From assembly GCA_016124615.1 (NCBI GenBank), contig WGNF01000004.1:62001-126000 (forward strand): 64,000 bases of DNA, given 5' to 3'. The DNA is from Paracoccaceae bacterium. GTDB lineage: Bacteria > Pseudomonadota > Alphaproteobacteria > Rhodobacterales > Rhodobacteraceae. The position numbers and the translations under genes were made by a program. A model generated the notes under the pieces. The model was not told the DNA's origin and did no database searches. It saw only the letters and a list, made by a program, of their open reading frames with translations. Shown piece by piece: positions 52,036-60,030 of the stretch; position 1 is the first letter of the stretch, and the number at the start of each line of letters is the position of its first letter.

Positions 52036-52880
52036 CACAGCCTCTCCCTCATCGTGTGGCGCAGGTAGAACCAGGCGACACCCCCGGTAATGACCAGCGA
52101 GATCACGCCAAGCGCGTTGGCCACGCCGTAATCGGCATAGGCGTTGATGCGGAAGGCGATATCGGCGGTGATGACGGTCGGCGATTGCGAGGCAACCATC
52201 AGCGGCACCGACAGCACCGACATCATGGTGACAAAGCTCAGCGTCAGGCCCACCAGCAGCGTCGGCATCACCTGCGGCACCACGATCTCTACCAGAATGC
52301 GCAGCCGCCCGGCGCCAAGGTTGCGCGCCGCCTCGATGGTGCCGCGATCAAGCGACGCCATCGCCCCGGCGACGAGGAGCGCCACCAAGGGGGTCTGCTT
52401 CCAGACGAACGAAATCACGATGCCGCGCCAGTCCAGAAAGCTGACCGTGTCGAGCGGCGCCATCAGCCCGGCGGCGACCAGCACGTTGTTCATCAGCCCG
52501 TTCTTGGCGAGGAACGTGCGCATCATCTGGCCGACGACGATGAAGGGAATGAACAGCGGCCAGCGATAGAGCCAGCGCAGCAGCGCCACAGCGCGGGGGT
52601 TTTCGCCCAGCGTCAGGTAACCGCCGATGGCGATCGACAGCAGCCCGATCAGCAGGGTTGACAAGCCGATGACGCCGACGGTGTAGAGCACGTCGATGCT
52701 GTAAAGGTCCGCCGATTTGGTGAAATTCGCCAGCCCCCAGCCATCCGGCGTGCGGAACGCGCCGATGACCGAGATGGCAAGCGGCATCAGGAACAGCCCG
52801 ACGATCACAGCCAGCGCCGGCAGCACCAGCAAAAAGCCGACCAGACGGGCAGAGGGAGCGGGATTTGACACCGAGGACAT
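52035..52880 (-). CDS. ABC importer permease 1 (PotB type)
   Basis: A 281-residue permease with six helices: the first is FLLVLPALAVIVGLFLMPLA, and the EAA loop is DRGTIEAARNLGAGRLRILV. It pairs with the downstream permease, whose start overlaps its stop. It begins 51 bases after the binding-protein gene; a stem-loop in that gap may reduce its expression relative to the binding protein. Confidence 0.9.
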   Translation of the reverse strand: MSSVSNPAPSARLVGFLLVLPALAVIVGLFLMPLAISVIGAFRTPDGWGLANFTKSADLYSIDVLYTVGVIGLSTLLIGLLSIAIGGYLTLGENPRAVALLRWLYRWPLFIPFIVVGQMMRTFLAKNGLMNNVLVAAGLMAPLDTVSFLDWRGIVISFVWKQTPLVALLVAGAMASLDRGTIEAARNLGAGRLRILVEIVVPQVMPTLLVGLTLSFVTMMSVLSVPLMVASQSPTVITADIAFRINAYADYGVANALGVISLVITGGVAWFYLRHTMRERL

Positions 52881-52893
52881 CCGGAGTTGAGGA

Positions 52894-52922
52894 GGCCCCT
52901 CCCGCGCTATGCGGAAGGGGCC
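52894..52922 (-). terminator. Intercistronic hairpin between binding-protein and permease genes
   Basis: GGCCCCTcCCGC and GCGGaAGGGGCC pair (one mismatch) around a 5-base loop between the binding-protein stop and the first permease start. Such hairpins commonly stabilise the upstream mRNA or partly terminate, so binding protein exceeds permease. Confidence 0.6.
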
Positions 52923-52931
52923 GGGTGCGGG

Positions 52932-54062
52932 TTACTGAACCTGCCGTTCGTAGGCTTCCAGGATCGCGTTATTATAGGGCGTGATCGGGAAAGCCTTGGC
53001 CTTGGTGGCCAGATCGTCGGGGCCGATATCGGTGAACAGCTTGCTCCAATCTTCGGGGCTCAGGTTCGCCTTGACGTATTGCGCGTCGATGCCGGGGTAC
53101 CAGTTGAATTTCTTCACGATGCCCTGGGCCTGCACCTCGGGGCTGGTGGCCAGCGCCACGAACTTTTCGGCAAGGGCCTTGTGCGCCGCATCCTTGGGGA
53201 TGACGTAGTACATCGGCTGGCCGGGCATGCCCGGGGCCGGCAGCACCAGCTTCAGGTTCGGCGGCAGTTGTCCACCGGCTTCCCAGGTGTAGAACATGTC
53301 GACCCAGACCGGGCCCATCGCGATTTCGCCGCGCGCCAGCATGTCCAGCGTGCCGGCATTGCCGGGGGTCAGGGTCGTGTTCGCGGTAAACGCCTTCAGC
53401 TTGGCGAAGGCGTCATCCCACTTGGCGGCCTCGGCCGGGTCGAACGGGCCTTGCTGCAGCTTGTCGCCGTCGCCAGCGAAGGCATAGACCCAGCCCATCA
53501 CGAAGCTGACGCCCGACATGCCGCCCTTGATGCCGTTATAGCCGAAGGCCTTGGGGTGCTTGGCCGCCCAGTCGGCCAGTTCGGCATAGGTTGTCGGCGG
53601 GTTCTTCACCAGATCGGGGTTGTAGGCGATGGCGGTCTGGCTGTTGAACATCGGCATCACATAGCCGTCGACGTTCGTGCCCAGCGCGTTTTTCGCCATG
53701 TCGCTCGACACCAGCTTGCCGGTGGCGATGTCGTCGCGGAACTTCGCCAGATAGCCCTTTTCGGCCATCGGGCCGGCGAACTTCTGGTGCACCACCGCCA
53801 CGTCGGTATCCCACGAGGTGACGCCGGCATCGGCCTGCGCCTGGAACCGTTCGAGGATCTTCTGCGAGCCGGCATCGCCGGGGCCCGTGCCCACGGCGCG
53901 CACGGTGTCGCCGGGGTTCTGCTGTTCGAAGATCGGGGCAAGGTACTGGTTGATGTAATCGACCATGTTCTGGTCACCTGCGGTCGCCACCGTCAATTCG
54001 GTGGCGCCAGCCGTTCCGGCCGTCAGGCCAAGCGCGAGGGCGCAAAAGGCGAGGGTCTTCAT
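52932..54062 (-). CDS. Periplasmic solute-binding protein of the ABC importer
   Basis: A 376-residue protein with a Sec signal peptide (MKTLAFCALALGLTAGTAGA) and a class-I/PotD-like binding fold: VATAGDQNMVDYINQYLAPI, YNPDLVKNPPTTYAELADWA, and IKGGMSGVSFVMGWVYAFAG. Strong GAAGGAGACC precedes the ATG. Relatives bind polyamines, Fe(III), 2-aminoethylphosphonate or hexose phosphates. The ligand cannot be fixed from sequence; the operon's phosphatase and LacI argue for a sugar or polyol phosphate. Confidence 0.88.
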   Translation of the reverse strand: MKTLAFCALALGLTAGTAGATELTVATAGDQNMVDYINQYLAPIFEQQNPGDTVRAVGTGPGDAGSQKILERFQAQADAGVTSWDTDVAVVHQKFAGPMAEKGYLAKFRDDIATGKLVSSDMAKNALGTNVDGYVMPMFNSQTAIAYNPDLVKNPPTTYAELADWAAKHPKAFGYNGIKGGMSGVSFVMGWVYAFAGDGDKLQQGPFDPAEAAKWDDAFAKLKAFTANTTLTPGNAGTLDMLARGEIAMGPVWVDMFYTWEAGGQLPPNLKLVLPAPGMPGQPMYYVIPKDAAHKALAEKFVALATSPEVQAQGIVKKFNWYPGIDAQYVKANLSPEDWSKLFTDIGPDDLATKAKAFPITPYNNAILEAYERQVQ

Positions 54063-54093
54063 ACGGGTCTCCTTCCTCTCGGGTGGTGCGTCC

Positions 54094-55230
54094 TCAGGCG
54101 GACGCGTTTGGCACGGGCCGGTCTGTGGCGCCGCGCGAAGTCTGGGGATCCGGCGCTGCCGGGTTGAACAGGTAAAGGACGGGGGCTGGCACCTCGACCG
54201 TGACGGCGCTGCCGGGGGCGAAGGCTTGCGACGCATCAACAAGGATATCGGCCGCGCCGGTGCGAACCATGTGGCGCCACTGCCCGCCGGGGTAGCTGAC
54301 CGACAGCACCTGGCCGTGCAGCGCCAGCGCATCGGGGGCAACCGCGGCGCCCGCCGGGTGCAGCCGCGCCTCATGCGGGCGGAACCGCGCCTCGATCGCG
54401 CCGCGGGTCAGGTCGCGCCCGGCACGCGGCACCTCTGCCGCTTCATTGGCCGGGCCGGGGGCGATGCGGATGCGGTCGCCCGCCGGTTCACTCGCCAGCA
54501 CCAGCACGTTTTCGGCACCCATGAAGGCCGCCACGAAGGGCGACACCGGCGCGTTGTAGACCGCCTCGGGCGTGCCGACCTGCGCGATACGCCCGGCGTT
54601 CAGGATCACGATGCGGTCGGCCAGCACCATCGCCTCTTCCCGGTCATGGGTGACATGGATCGCGGTGATGCCAAGCTGTTGCTGCAGCGCCCGGATCTCT
54701 TGCCGCACCGACACCCGGATGCGCGCGTCAAGGTTCGACAGCGGCTCGTCCAGCAGCAGAATCCGCGGGCTGACCGCCAGGGCCCGGCCCAGCGCCACCC
54801 GCTGCCGCTGGCCGCCCGAAAGCTGGCCCGGTTTGCGCTGCAACAGATCGGCGAGCCCCAGCGAGGCGGCAAGCTCGGCAACGCGCGCCGCCGCCTCGGG
54901 CCTTGGCACCCGGCGCAGCTTCAGCCCGTAGCCGATGTTCTGCGCCACCGTCATATGCGGCCAGAGCGCGTAGGACTGGAACATCAGCGCCATGTCACGC
55001 CGGTCGGGCGGCGCCGCGGTGATGTCGCGCCCCTCAACCCGGATCACCCCGGCATCGGGGTGGATGAAGCCTGCAATGGTGCGCAAAAGCGTGGTCTTGC
55101 CACAACCCGACGCGCCTAGAAGCGCCACGAACTGGCCTCGCGCAATGGCCATCGAGATGTCGGACAGCACCGCCTCGCCGCCATAGCCGACGCGCAGACC
55201 GTTCAATTCCAGGAAGCTTTCCGCCGACAT
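54094..55230 (-). CDS. ABC importer ATP-binding subunit (PotA/FbpC/UgpC type)
   Basis: A 378-residue ATPase that opens the operon. Walker A is GASGCGKTT (about residues 38-46), signature QLSGGQRQRVALG, Walker B RILLLDEPLSNLD and switch HVTHDREEAM. The last 130 residues form a TOBE/OB regulatory domain (IEARFRPHEARLHPAG). It lies downstream of the LacI-type palindrome. First-gene placement of the ATPase, followed by binding protein and two permeases, is typical of the putrescine/Fe/hexose-phosphate class. Confidence 0.92.
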   Translation of the reverse strand: MSAESFLELNGLRVGYGGEAVLSDISMAIARGQFVALLGASGCGKTTLLRTIAGFIHPDAGVIRVEGRDITAAPPDRRDMALMFQSYALWPHMTVAQNIGYGLKLRRVPRPEAAARVAELAASLGLADLLQRKPGQLSGGQRQRVALGRALAVSPRILLLDEPLSNLDARIRVSVRQEIRALQQQLGITAIHVTHDREEAMVLADRIVILNAGRIAQVGTPEAVYNAPVSPFVAAFMGAENVLVLASEPAGDRIRIAPGPANEAAEVPRAGRDLTRGAIEARFRPHEARLHPAGAAVAPDALALHGQVLSVSYPGGQWRHMVRTGAADILVDASQAFAPGSAVTVEVPAPVLYLFNPAAPDPQTSRGATDRPVPNASA

Positions 55231-55250
55231 CCTACAGGTCCCGCACGTCT

Positions 55251-55264
55251 TGCACAGCTGTGCA
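55251..55264. promoter_or_regulatory. Perfect 14-bp palindrome, likely LacI operator
   Basis: TGCACAGCTGTGCA is its own reverse complement. It sits 20 bases upstream of the first gene of the ABC operon, where a repressor would block transcription or the ribosome site region. Confidence 0.65.
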
Positions 55265-55397
55265 CAGCATTCGCAACCCTGATACGGGATGGATGTTACG
55301 CCGAGGTGACGGAATCGCGTTGGTTTTCGGAAGTTCGTCGACGGGTGCCAGACCGGCGGGGCGGATGCTCGGGGTGCGATCGATCGTTGGCTTCATC

Positions 55398-55988
55398 GGG
55401 CTTGGTACACTTGGAGAGAACCACCAAGTCAGTCCGATCCACCCGGCCTACTCCGAACTGCCCCCGCTGGAGGTGAACCCCGCGAAGGCCAAGGAGATGC
55501 TGGACAAGACCGGCCATGCCGATACGGAGTTCGAGCTGATCTCGATCGGTGGCGGCTGGGAGGCGGCGACCTGCGACAACGTCGCCGCCCAGCTTCGCGA
55601 GGCGGGTTTCAAGATCAAGCGGACCAACCTGCCCGGCTCGGTGTTCTGGAACGACTGGCTGAAATATCCGTTCTCGGCTACCGAATGGTACATGCGCCCG
55701 CTCGGCGTGCAGGTTCTGTCGCTCGCCTTCAGGTCCGGCGCCGCCTGGAATGAATCGCAGTTCTCCGATCCGGAATTCGATACGTTGCTCGACAAGGCGA
55801 TGTCGCTGGCAAACGTCGATGACCGGCGGAAGGTGATGAACCGCCTTGAACAGATCATGCAGGACAAGGGTGTCATCATCCAGCCCTACTGGCGCAAGGT
55901 CTACAATGACGCCACCGAAAAGGTGCACGGGGTCGAGATCCATCCGACCTTCGAGTTCCACATGTACACCTGGTGGATGGAGACCTGA
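55398..55988 (+). pseudogene. Truncated C-terminal remnant of a peptide ABC binding protein (DppA/SBP_bac_5)
   Basis: The frame from about 55398 to the stop at 55988 encodes about 196 residues homologous to the C-terminal third of family-5 binding proteins: GENHQVSPIHPAYSELPPLE, AKEMLDKTGHADTEFELISI, and YWRKVYNDATEKVHGVEIHP to the usual end. The N-terminal two thirds and signal peptide are missing. The preceding codons (55260-55397) do not resemble the family. No dpp permease genes adjoin. It is therefore a deletion remnant, probably non-functional. Confidence 0.75.
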
Positions 55989-56060
55989 CAAGGCTGGGGC
56001 CGGTCAGTGGCGACCCCGATATTCGGCGGCTGACGTCGCGGGGGCGCTCAGCGGCCCTCG

Positions 56061-56486
56061 TCAGTCGCCGCGTGGCCGGTCCCGCTTTGGCCTTGCCTTC
56101 GCGAGGTTGACCGCGACCGCGTCCCGGACCAGCGCCATGAACGCGGCGGCGTCCGGCATCTCGCCCTCGCGGAGGTCGATCGCCCGGCGCGTGCCGCCGC
56201 CGAGGCCGGTGTTGAAAAGTCCTGCCGGATCGCTCAGCGCCGCGCCCTGCGCGAAGGTCAGCTTGACGTAAGCCTTGTAGACCTCGCCCGTGCAGATGAT
56301 CCCCGCGTGTTCCCAGGTCGGCACCCCAAGGGGGTTCGAGGGCTTGACCCACTTCACGGCCTCGATCACCTCGGGATCGGCCTCCCGGATCAGCCCGCGC
56401 AACCGCGCCAGCACCTCGCCACGCCAGTCGCCTAGGCCCGCGAGCTTCGCATCAATCCGGGCAGAGGGCTCATCCGCGTCGGTCAT
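56061..56486 (-). CDS. DUF1801 (YdhG-like) protein
   Basis: A 141-residue protein: RLRGLIREADPEVIEAVKWV, then KPSNPLGVPTWEHAGIICTG and KAYVKLTFAQGAAL, the DUF1801 core. The fold is small alpha/beta; members are called DUF1801 or YdhG. Function is not established. The ATG overlaps the VOC stop (ATGA), making it the last gene of an AraC-VOC-DUF1801 operon. Confidence 0.85.
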   Translation of the reverse strand: MTDADEPSARIDAKLAGLGDWRGEVLARLRGLIREADPEVIEAVKWVKPSNPLGVPTWEHAGIICTGEVYKAYVKLTFAQGAALSDPAGLFNTGLGGGTRRAIDLREGEMPDAAAFMALVRDAVAVNLAKARPKRDRPRGD

Positions 56487-56890
56487 GCGCCCGCCTCGAT
56501 GATCTTCCAGCCATTGCCGGACGGATCGCGGAAGTTGGCATCGACGTTGCCATAGCGTGCAATCGGCTCTTGCGTGAACTCCACCCCCCGCTCGCGCAGG
56601 CGCGCATAGGTCGCGCGGCAATCGTCCACCGCCAAGACCAGCGGCGGCATCGCGCCCTTGGCCACCAGTTCGTTCAGCGCCTGCGCCGTCGCCGCGTCAT
56701 GAACTGGCGGCTGCGGCCGGAACAGGCCGAGCTGGAACGACGGCTGTTCCGGGTGCTGCACCGTAAGCCAGCGATAGTCGCCGTTGCGCTGATCGGTGTG
56801 GACGCGAAAGCCCAGCTTGCCGACGTAGAATTCGCAGGCCTCGTCCTGGTCGCGCACATAAAGACCGACCACCTGGATTGCTTCGCTCAT
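56483..56890 (-). CDS. VOC/glyoxalase-superfamily protein
   Basis: A 135-residue protein with paired beta-alpha-beta-beta-beta modules: QVVGLYVRDQDEACEFYVGK, DYRWLTVQHPEQPSFQLGLF and FTQEPIARYGNVDANFRDPSGNGW. Metal-ligand-like positions (H and E near both module ends) are partly conserved. It could be a bleomycin-resistance or dioxygenase-like protein; a substrate cannot be named. It overlaps both neighbours by four bases. Confidence 0.87.
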   Translation of the reverse strand: MSEAIQVVGLYVRDQDEACEFYVGKLGFRVHTDQRNGDYRWLTVQHPEQPSFQLGLFRPQPPVHDAATAQALNELVAKGAMPPLVLAVDDCRATYARLRERGVEFTQEPIARYGNVDANFRDPSGNGWKIIEAGA

Positions 56891-57423
56891 GGAACCTCCA
56901 ATGCTTGCGTCCCGGTCGGCTTATCATCGCCGTCCTGTCGGCGCTTCTCCGAAACTGCCATCGTGAGGTGGGGCCGATGCGCCGCGCTAAGGTAGCAGGC
57001 GGGCACCTGTCCCGGTTCCGGCGCCGCGGCGCGGGCACGGATGCGGAACGCCCCCGGATTCTCACCCGTCACGTCGCGGAAGGTGCGCCCGAAGGTGCCA
57101 AGGCTGTTCCAGCCGGTGTCGAAGGCGATCGCGGTAACGGCCAGGTCGGTGTCGCGCAGCAGCGCCTTGGCGCGCTCGATCCGCCGCGACAGCAGGTAGC
57201 GGTGCGGCGGTACGCCGAAGGCCTGCCGGAACGAGCGCGCGAAATGGGCCGCAGACACGCCGCTGACCCCGGCGAGCCGCGAGACCGGCCAGTCCTCTTG
57301 CGAGAAGGCGTCCATGCGGTCCTTGGCGCGCAGGAGCCGACGCAGCAGCAGCGGATCCTGACCCTTGGGCTGCGGGCCGCCGCTAGGCGCGGGGTTGGCT
57401 TCGTCGAATACCATGCGCTTCAT
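56887..57423 (-). CDS. AraC-family transcriptional regulator
   Basis: A 178-residue protein that is mostly the double HTH: SRLAGVSGVSAAHFARSFRQ, and AVTAIAFDTGWNSLGTFGRT with FRDVTGENPGAFR. It has no long sensor domain, so it may respond through a short N-terminus or be constitutive. ATG 57423 (MKRMVFDE) is chosen; ATG 57414 is equally possible. Its stop overlaps the VOC start, and it probably controls this small operon. Confidence 0.87.
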   Translation of the reverse strand: MKRMVFDEANPAPSGGPQPKGQDPLLLRRLLRAKDRMDAFSQEDWPVSRLAGVSGVSAAHFARSFRQAFGVPPHRYLLSRRIERAKALLRDTDLAVTAIAFDTGWNSLGTFGRTFRDVTGENPGAFRIRARAAAPEPGQVPACYLSAAHRPHLTMAVSEKRRQDGDDKPTGTQALEVP

Positions 57424-57507
57424 CTTAGTCCGCGCGGGTCGGTGTGGCCACATTTGCATCTCAGCCACGGGCGGGCCGCAGGAATGAGCCGACCGTTGCG
57501 CCAGACC

Positions 57508-58968
57508 CTAATCCGGCAGGCCGGCAAGACGCAGCGCGCCGATGACCGCGTCGGCAATGTTGGGCGCGATACCCACCGAAGCGGACCAGCGGCCAATGGT
57601 AAAGCCGGGGTCGAGCGCCCGCAGCCGCGCACCCGCAGCCTTCGCTTCGTCAAGCCGCCCGAGCATCGCCAGCGGCATCGCGAGCCAGCCGTGCAGGATG
57701 CTGAACCCAGGGTTCATCTGCACCGCCCGCCGCCCCGCCTCGACGGCTTTCTCGTGTCGGCCCAGCAAGAAGTTCCCGAAACCGATGATACCCTGAGGAA
57801 TGCAGCTCATCGCGTCGCGCGGGCTGAGGCGGATGGCGCGCTCGCCCCAGTCGATGGCGCGCGCCGCATCGCCGCCATAGGCCACCGGCGCGCCGCCAAA
57901 CGCATAGACGAAAGCGCAGGACGCGCTGAGCGCGAGGGCCTGTTCAAACGCCGCGATCGCCAGCCCGCGGTCATGCGCCAGCAGGCCAATGGAAAAGCCG
58001 CCGAGCGCCAGCGCCAGCGCGTCGCCCGGACCGTGCTCGATCGCTGCGTGGGCATGACAGATCGAAGCGTCGCGGTGCGCCGGGTCCAGCCCGCCGCGGA
58101 TGAAGATCGACTGATGCGCCCATGCCGCGAAGCCGTGCGCGAGCGCGTAGGTCGGCTCGAGCGCGAGCGCCCGGTCGAGCAGCGGCAGCGCCTCGGCGGC
58201 GCCCTCGGGCATGAAGGTGTGGATCTTCGGCATCGCCCGGAGCAGCAGATCGTAGGCGTCGAGATTGTCGGGGCGCTTGCGCCGGACACGTTCGATCTCG
58301 GCCCGGCGCAGATTGGGCTCGATCGCGGACACCACGCTCAGGGTGATCTCGTCCTGCAGCGCGAACACGTCGGTCAGGTCGCGGTCATAGCGCTCGGCCC
58401 AGAGGTGGCTGCCGTCCGCGGCGTCGATCAGCTGGCCGGTGATGCGAACGCGGTTCGCCGCCTTGCGCACGCTGCCTTCGAGGATATAGCGCACGCCAAG
58501 ATCACGGCCGACCTGTGTCACGTCGACCGCGCGGCCCTTGTAGGTAAAGCTGGAATTGCGGGCGATCACGAACAGCCACTTGATCCGCGAGAGGCCGGTG
58601 ATGATGTCCTCGACCATGCCGTCTGCAAAGTAGTCCTGCTCCGGATCGCCGCTCATGTTGTCGAACGGCAGCACGGCGATCGACGGGCGGTCGGGCAGGC
58701 CCGGCCCGGTTTCGGGCGCCGTCGCGACCTGCACATCGGTGCCACCCTCGGCGCGCACGTCGCCGACGAACCGGATGCCCTTGCGCAGAATGGTGCGGAT
58801 CAGACGCTGCTCTTTGCCGTTATCATCAAGTGCGGTGCGCGCCGCATTGATGCGGCTGCTCAGCGTCGCGTCGGAGACGATGCGCCCCGCCCACACGGCG
58901 TCGATCAGATCATCCTTGCTGACAACGCGATCGCGATTGCAGATCAGATAGTGCAACAGGTCGAACAC
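57508..58968 (-). CDS. Winged-helix, TolB-like and TPR regulator (adenylate-cyclase-like family)
   Basis: At least 486 residues from GTG 58968. The visible N-terminus is the second half of an OmpR/ToxR-type winged helix (RVVSKDDLIDAVWAGRIVSD). A TolB/FlgO-like domain (RPSIAVLPFDNMSGDPEQDY, YILEGSVRKAANRVRITGQL) and a run of TPR-like helices to the end follow. The same frame continues upstream to 59155 with family-like sequence (YLFEDFSLDDARRELHRGAE) that completes the winged helix, but has no ATG, GTG or TTG. The true start is probably CTG at 59155, with GGAG eight bases before it. The family is a predicted cytoplasmic DNA-binding signalling protein. Confidence 0.78.
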   Translation of the reverse strand: MFDLLHYLICNRDRVVSKDDLIDAVWAGRIVSDATLSSRINAARTALDDNGKEQRLIRTILRKGIRFVGDVRAEGGTDVQVATAPETGPGLPDRPSIAVLPFDNMSGDPEQDYFADGMVEDIITGLSRIKWLFVIARNSSFTYKGRAVDVTQVGRDLGVRYILEGSVRKAANRVRITGQLIDAADGSHLWAERYDRDLTDVFALQDEITLSVVSAIEPNLRRAEIERVRRKRPDNLDAYDLLLRAMPKIHTFMPEGAAEALPLLDRALALEPTYALAHGFAAWAHQSIFIRGGLDPAHRDASICHAHAAIEHGPGDALALALGGFSIGLLAHDRGLAIAAFEQALALSASCAFVYAFGGAPVAYGGDAARAIDWGERAIRLSPRDAMSCIPQGIIGFGNFLLGRHEKAVEAGRRAVQMNPGFSILHGWLAMPLAMLGRLDEAKAAGARLRALDPGFTIGRWSASVGIAPNIADAVIGALRLAGLPD

Positions 58969-59234
58969 CTGCGGCTCGACGGAAAGCCGTTCGGCGCCGC
59001 GATGGAGTTCGCGTCTGGCATCGTCGAGCGAGAAATCCTCGAAAAGATACGGCAGCTTGCTTGCTCCAGATTCACGCCGCGAAGGCCCGGCTGCAGGTAC
59101 CTTAGCCCCTTCGCAAGAGCAAAATCAAAGCCATCTGAACGCAAAATCAAGGCGGTCTGAACGGCGGCTTCAAGCGAGGTCGGCGGCGCCCGCGCATATT
59201 GACGATACAGAAACACTTCAGATGGAGAACTCAA

Positions 59235-59927
59235 ATGTCGAATGCAACGGAAGTAAAGTCGGTCGTTCTCGTGCACGGCGGTTTCGTCGATGGCTCGGGT
59301 TGGGAGGGGGTCTACCACCTTCTCAGGAAGGACGGCTTTGACGTGACGATCGTCCAGAACCCGACGACCTCGCTGGCCGATGACGTCGCCGCAACGAAGC
59401 GCGCCATCGCCGCGGCGCCGGGCAAAGTGATCCTGGTCGGCCATTCCTACGGCGGTGTCGTGGTGTCCGAGGCTGGCACCGATCCCAAGGTGGCGGGGGT
59501 CGTGTATATCACCGCCTTTGCCGCCGATGCGGGCGAGTCGGTCGCCTCGCTGATTGCCAACCCGCCGCCCGGCGCGCCGGTGCCGCCGATCCTGCCGCCC
59601 GTGGACGGCTTCCTGCTCTTGGACAAGGCGAAATTCGCCGATGCCTTCGCCGGTGACGTTCGCCCCGATCAGGCCGCGTTCATGGCGGACTCGCAGGTTC
59701 CCTGGGGCCTCGCCGCGCTGGAAGGCAAGGTCACCGTACCAGCCTGGAAAACCAAGCCCAGCTGGTATCTCGTCGCCACCGACGACCGGATGATCCCGCC
59801 GCCGGCCCAACGCGAGATGGCGCATCGCGCCGGGGCCACCACCCGCGAGGTGCCGGGCAGCCACGCCGTCTACGTCTCGAACCCGCGGCCGGTTGCTGAC
59901 ATCATCGAAGCCGCGGCCATCGGCTGA
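59235..59927 (+). CDS. Alpha/beta hydrolase (EstB/salicylate-esterase-like)
   Basis: A 230-residue hydrolase from ATG 59235, with GGAG eight bases upstream. The oxyanion region is VLVHGGFVDGSGW, the nucleophile elbow VGHSYGGVVV, the acid lies in LVATDDRMIPP and the histidine in VPGSHAVYVSNP, so the triad is complete. The family includes plant-hydroxynitrile-lyase-like esterases that act on small esters. It is divergent from the winged-helix/TPR regulator, a likely control relationship. A perfect terminator follows. Confidence 0.9.
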   Translation: MSNATEVKSVVLVHGGFVDGSGWEGVYHLLRKDGFDVTIVQNPTTSLADDVAATKRAIAAAPGKVILVGHSYGGVVVSEAGTDPKVAGVVYITAFAADAGESVASLIANPPPGAPVPPILPPVDGFLLLDKAKFADAFAGDVRPDQAAFMADSQVPWGLAALEGKVTVPAWKTKPSWYLVATDDRMIPPPAQREMAHRAGATTREVPGSHAVYVSNPRPVADIIEAAAIG

Positions 59928-59981
59928 CACGAAACCGCGCCGGGAGGCATCTCACCCCCGGCAAGCGCGTCAAGAAAGGCT

Positions 59982-60016
59982 GAACGGCCCGGAACCTGCC
60001 GGGCCGTTCGGTTTTG
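59982..60016 (+). terminator. Intrinsic terminator after the alpha/beta hydrolase gene
   Basis: GAACGGCCCGG (59982-59992) and CCGGGCCGTTC (59999-60009) form a perfect 11-bp stem with a 6-base loop, followed by GGTTTTG. It also lies just downstream of the convergent binding-protein gene and can serve both. Confidence 0.85.
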
Positions 60017-60030
60017 TCATCCGGATCGTG

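Noticed and set aside
55260-55397. Upstream part of the open frame joined to the DppA remnant as a real N-terminus
   Set aside because: No signal peptide and no resemblance to binding proteins; likely random frame before the breakpoint.
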